Of a DNA stretch of 64,000 nucleotides, positions 50,478-64,000 are shown piece by piece. This DNA comes from Vitis vinifera (Eukaryota; Streptophyta; Magnoliopsida; Vitales; Vitaceae), in NCBI RefSeq assembly GCF_030704535.1, contig NC_081822.1, forward strand, positions 8,660,501 to 8,724,500, in the 5' to 3' direction. The notes under the pieces are model-generated. The model saw nothing but the letters and a program-made list of their open reading frames with translations. It searched no databases and was not told the DNA's origin. How positions within the stretch are numbered: position 1 is the stretch's first letter; the number at the start of each line of letters is the position of its first letter. The translations under genes were made by a program, and so were the position numbers.

Positions 50478-53026
50478 TCTGAAAATGACCGCTTCACATC
50501 CACAGAGAAATGAGATTTGTATATTGCAGTTGAGATCCTTCGGCTTTCAACGTGAGGATCTGTTTAATTGGCGGGTGGTAGAGGGACAAATTGTATATCC
50601 CATAAAACTCTTTTCTGTTAAAGTCATAATCATTATTTTTTAGGCCACGCCTAAGATATAAGACGTTGATTTCGACTTTTTAGGTTACTTAATTATGGTT
50701 TTTGGGCTGTTAAGGTGGGCCGCTGCCTTACCGACCTTTTTAAATGTTGCCCCCTCTCATGGCTCTTGACCATGCGTTTGACTCACTCACCAACTGAGGG
50801 TAGGGCCCCGCTAATTTTGTCCATAGATATGTCTGATTTTCCAAAAGCGACCTTCTCATCAATATTTAGTAGCTTTGGGTATCCCTCTCTTCTTATAATT
50901 TCTTTTCCTCATATATATATTCAAACATCTTGAGAATATCAATGCTTGGAGATAAAACTACAGGAAATAGAGTAGACGATTTTGGAAAATATTGTTTTAC
51001 CTTTTTAATACTGTCAGAGGAAAAACGGTGCTTTCTTTTTTTCTTTTTTGACTTTTTCCTTCTCGTAATTTTATTTCTACTACTGTTGCCATTGGAAACA
51101 GCAATGACAGTCATATATGCTTCCGGTGTGTTACTGTGGAAGCTTAATTTGTGGAGGAATCCTCTTTCACGTGATTGTCAGATCAATGCAGCTTCTAGCA
51201 TCCAAGGTTTCTTTCTTCCATTTATTTTTTTCTTGTGGGGGTTTCAATTTCAAATTATCAGTTAAAAATTCAAATCCCCTGCAGACAATTCTCAGGAAGT
51301 TAAATTTATTCAACATAAGAAGAGTAAAATGAGATATGAAGGGTGGCAAAGAAATCCTGTGAGACGGGGGTTAGGGCCCCAAGGACCAAGGTGTGGAGCC
51401 GGTGGGGGGAGTATCTGGATAGCCTGAATTAATGCCGGTCAAAGCGGGTCACGTAGTTGGCGGAAAATCCACCTAAGATTGAAGGCCGTACGCATGATGG
51501 ATGGATGCGAGGGGTGCCTCTGTGGGCAACGTTTTTAGAAGCCCAGACTGGCAGGCTGGGAGTTTAGTGAAGGAAAGTGTCTATTTTGGTAACTTGAAAT
51601 GGACACATGCATGGTGTTTGGGTAGGACCGTAGGAGCGACCCTCCTGGCACCTCATTCATTCACCTGAAACTGCATTTATTTCCATCTCTGTCCATCCGT
51701 GACTGTCATTTTACCCACATGTGTCACCTGTCAAACCTTTGGTCATCACAAAATTAGGTTGAGCTGGTGCCGTTGGGTTAGGTTTTCTGCAGTTTGAGTT
51801 GAGGTTCGTTTACCTAAACGCACCAACCATCTCACATTGCATTTCCCGCCGTTCTATTCGGTGTATAATTGAAGATGAGAGCACATGCGATGTGGGTGCC
51901 TAGTAATCTATAGCCAAGTCACTCTAAGGCTGTCTCAATAAAAAAGAGGACTAGCGCCATGCATCACAGCACATGCGATGTGGGTGCCTGAATCCACGCG
52001 GGTGCCTCGACGGTTGTCTTGTAGCATGAAAGGGGATCGCCACCATTGATCCCATGTGTGGGTTACATAAGAGTCGAGCTCGAGTTGCCAAAGAGCCTCG
52101 ACTATTTTCAGGAGAATATTTAATGCAATTAATTCATATAAAGTCTTAGGAACTACTAATTTCTAGATGACGAATGCAGGTTTCAGAGGAGTATTCACAT
52201 TTCAATATTAGATTAGATCAGAATAAGCATTACCGTGACTTGAGTAGGCGTTAGTTGGGAGTTGCAGCATTGTACCTTAACCAAAAGGTTCCCTGGTACC
52301 ACCTAAACCGATTCGAGGTTAATGCCAATTCATCATCAAGGACAAGATGTTAAAAGAGATTAACTAGTTCAACAAATACAACCACAAACCAACACAGTTC
52401 ATTTAGTTTGGAAACCTATACCATTTTGCCACCCAAAATGCCGCTGGCATTAGTTTTCCAGGTCTAATTTTTCAATTATGGCTTACATCCTCAGAAATGC
52501 ATGATTAGAAGGGATAACATAATATCCATTCTACCAGAAAACAACTTCCTTGTGTCAAAAGGGCTAATTTCATTTACACTTTTCTAATCATCCAAATGTC
52601 GACATTTAACACTTCTATAGATATATTTCATATATAAAATTTATTTTTTCACGTTTGATATTAGATAAGGAGTAAAAAATTAATGGAAGATATTTTTATC
52701 GATTTGCATTTTCAATATCCTTTTAATTATATCACCTTATTCCATAGGTCTTGATTTTATGGGTAACTATAGTTCTACACCATTTCAACATGAGTACATA
52801 CAGAGTATCCCTGTCCAAATAATTACAACAAAACTTAATATTACAACTCCAACTTAGGTTGCCATCCCACAAACTTACAGTCCACAAATAATCTATATGA
52901 GAGCATCAAAAACTGTACATGTGATACTCTAGAACAGTAAAACCTTGCTGAAGTTGTAAAATCAACCCGTGGTTAGTTGATGCCCACAAAATCTTAGATT
53001 GGTTGACTTCTGCTATCACCATGTGT
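50478..53026. other. Intergenic region upstream of the remorin gene
   Basis: Contains the remorin promoter, next to 50478, and the probable TGS1 3' untranslated region near 53026. A 21-bp direct repeat lies at 51881-51901 and 51969-51989. No gene is supportable. Confidence 0.55.
51881..51989. repeat. 21-bp direct repeat pair, 88 bp apart
   Basis: GCACATGCGATGTGGGTGCC plus one further T occurs at 51881-51901 and again at 51969-51989 with no mismatch. A third, partial GGGTGCCT follows at about 52000. Confidence 0.8.
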
Positions 53027-62787
<9,761 letters not shown>

Positions 62788-63392
62788 TGATGACCTCTAA
62801 ACAAGAGGACTCCTTACCTTTCACTATTATGAAATCCTTTTACGGTAGTAACGCAGCCTCAGAGAAACGCTACTTCGTAACTTTAAACCCCACAGTCACA
62901 TCTGGAAAAAGGGTTTTTGAAAACAATTGTTAAAAATAATTTTAATTATTTTTAAGAATTAAATTATATTTAAAAAATATTTTTTTGGAATATATAATAT
63001 AAAAATTCTCAATATTTTTTACTATCTTTTATTTTTTCAGAATATTCTAATATATAAATTTAATTTTAAAATAAATTCTTAAAAAAGTATTAAACAGTTT
63101 TTGGAATAAAAAAATTATTTTCTATTCTTTAAAATAAAACATTATTTTTAATAACCATTTTAAATTAGCCTTTTTTTAAATTTTTTATAGAATAAATGTA
63201 CATGAAAATTTTAAATATATTGTATTTTTTTTTTTTTCAAATAAAAGAAAACAAACCAACATCAATAGGTTTGCGCAGCTCAGCAGCTGGTGAACTGAGT
63301 AGCGCCGTTTGAAAGATTTGAGTTTTATTCGGCCGGTACAGGGGGGGCTCGGGGCAAAGAAAGCGATTAGAGAGAGTAGAAGAGAGGTGAGG
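62788..63392. promoter_or_regulatory. Shared divergent promoter region of TGS1 and THO5
   Basis: The 605 bp between the TGS1 ATG (minus) and the THO5 ATG (plus) must hold both promoters and leaders. Much of it (about 62920-63190) is A/T-rich. The ends of this part read GTTAAAAATAATTTTAA and, inverted, GGTTATTAAAAATAATG, so it may be a decayed MITE. No clear TATA box is assigned. Confidence 0.6.
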
Positions 63393-64000
63393 ATGGAAGT
63401 GACAATGGATGACAAGAATGAGACAGAAGATGCGCTGATGGCACCAGAGCCCAGGATCGAGAAGTCGGCGTACGATATGCTGCAGCAAAGCAAGGCTTCA
63501 ATGGAGGAGATCGTGGGCAAGATGCTTTCTATCAAGAAAGAAGCTCAACCCAAATCTCAACTCCGCGAACTCGTCACTCAAATGTTCCTCCACTTCGTCG
63601 TTCTCCGCCAGGTTTTGTCCTACTCCCCTCACTTATTCACCTAGGGTTTCCTTTTGTTACCAAATTTAGAGCCTATAATGTAAAGTTAGGGTTTCGATGG
63701 GGCACAAGTCTTCAAGATCTTGCTTACGCAAGCTGACGTTGCCTGGAATATTGGATTACAGGCGAATCGATCTATCTTGCTGGAAGAAGACCGTGCGAAA
63801 GCTGAAACAGAGCGTGCCAAGACCCCGGTGGACTTCACGACACTTCAGCTTCACAATTTGATGTATGAGAAAAACCACTATGTGAAAGCCATCAAGGCTT
63901 GCAAAGATTTCAAGTCCAAGTATCCTGACATTGAACTGGTGCCCGAGGAAGAATTTTTCAGAGATGCACATGAGGATATTAAAGGCACCGTGATGTCAAA
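63393..64000 (+). CDS. THO5: THO complex subunit 5 (5' part, cut by window end)
   Basis: Exon 1 is 63393-63611 and exon 2 starts at 63762, continuing past the window end. There are 73 codons, then 79 more and a partial codon. The protein begins MEVTMDDKNETEDALMAPEP and continues with ANRSILLEEDRAKAETERAK, LQLHNLMYEKNHYVKAIKAC and KYPDIELVPEEEFFRDA, segments characteristic of THOC5/FMIP. The THO/TREX complex couples transcription to mRNP assembly and export in the nucleus; in plants it also supports small-RNA production. Chosen start: the first ATG in the leader matching family N-termini; a second ATG follows four codons later. The gene is transcribed away from TGS1. Plants often have THO5A and THO5B; which one this is cannot be told from the fragment. 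Confidence 0.9.

Overview
This is a window of plant nuclear DNA. Evidence: split genes with GT-AG introns, long A/T-rich intergenic stretches, plant-only families (class B heat-shock factor, HECATE-type bHLH, remorin, BOI/SBP1-type RING protein) and plant-type LINE and MITE remnants. The protein sequences and the LINE family suggest a woody eudicot, possibly grapevine (Vitis). That is inference from memory of the families; no database search was possible.

Layout: (1) 65-5766, plus: a BOI/SBP1-like RING E3 ligase gene with a 4.3 kb intron that holds a 5'-truncated LINE (with target-site duplication) and a MITE. (2) 5767-16400: a long non-coding stretch with MITEs and GA/TA microsatellites. (3) 16401-17635, plus: HSFB4. 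(4) 21273-26014, plus: an eight-exon WD40 gene of the RID3/WDR18 type. (5) 26015-32586: non-coding, with a 40-bp tandem repeat and an A/T-rich MITE. (6) 32587-33333, plus: a single-exon HECATE-like bHLH gene. (7) 33334-39319: no gene seen. (8) 39320-42994, plus: an OBL1-type class 3 lipase, followed at about 43919-45258 by a decayed tandem copy. (9) 46454-50477, minus: a seven-exon remorin-family gene with a foldback MITE in an intron. (10) 53027-62787, minus: a thirteen-exon trimethylguanosine synthase (TGS1) with a WW domain. Its introns carry a second LINE fragment, a near-perfect hairpin and two tandem duplications. (11) 63393 to the window end, plus: the 5' part of a THO complex subunit 5 gene, divergent from TGS1 with about 600 bp between the start codons.

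The genes do not form an operon or cluster with a shared task. Three act in RNA biology: RID3 in pre-rRNA processing, TGS1 in cap hypermethylation of sn/snoRNA, and THO5 in mRNP export. Two are developmental transcription factors (HSFB4 and HEC). All coding exons were assembled by hand from reading frame, splice dinucleotides and phase; each multi-exon model keeps phase from start to stop. I found no CRISPR array, bacterial-type system, virus or clear tRNA. The notable items are transposon insertions, a decayed lipase duplicate, an ambiguous splice donor in TGS1 and an intronic long hairpin. I do not see a convincing new biological system here.
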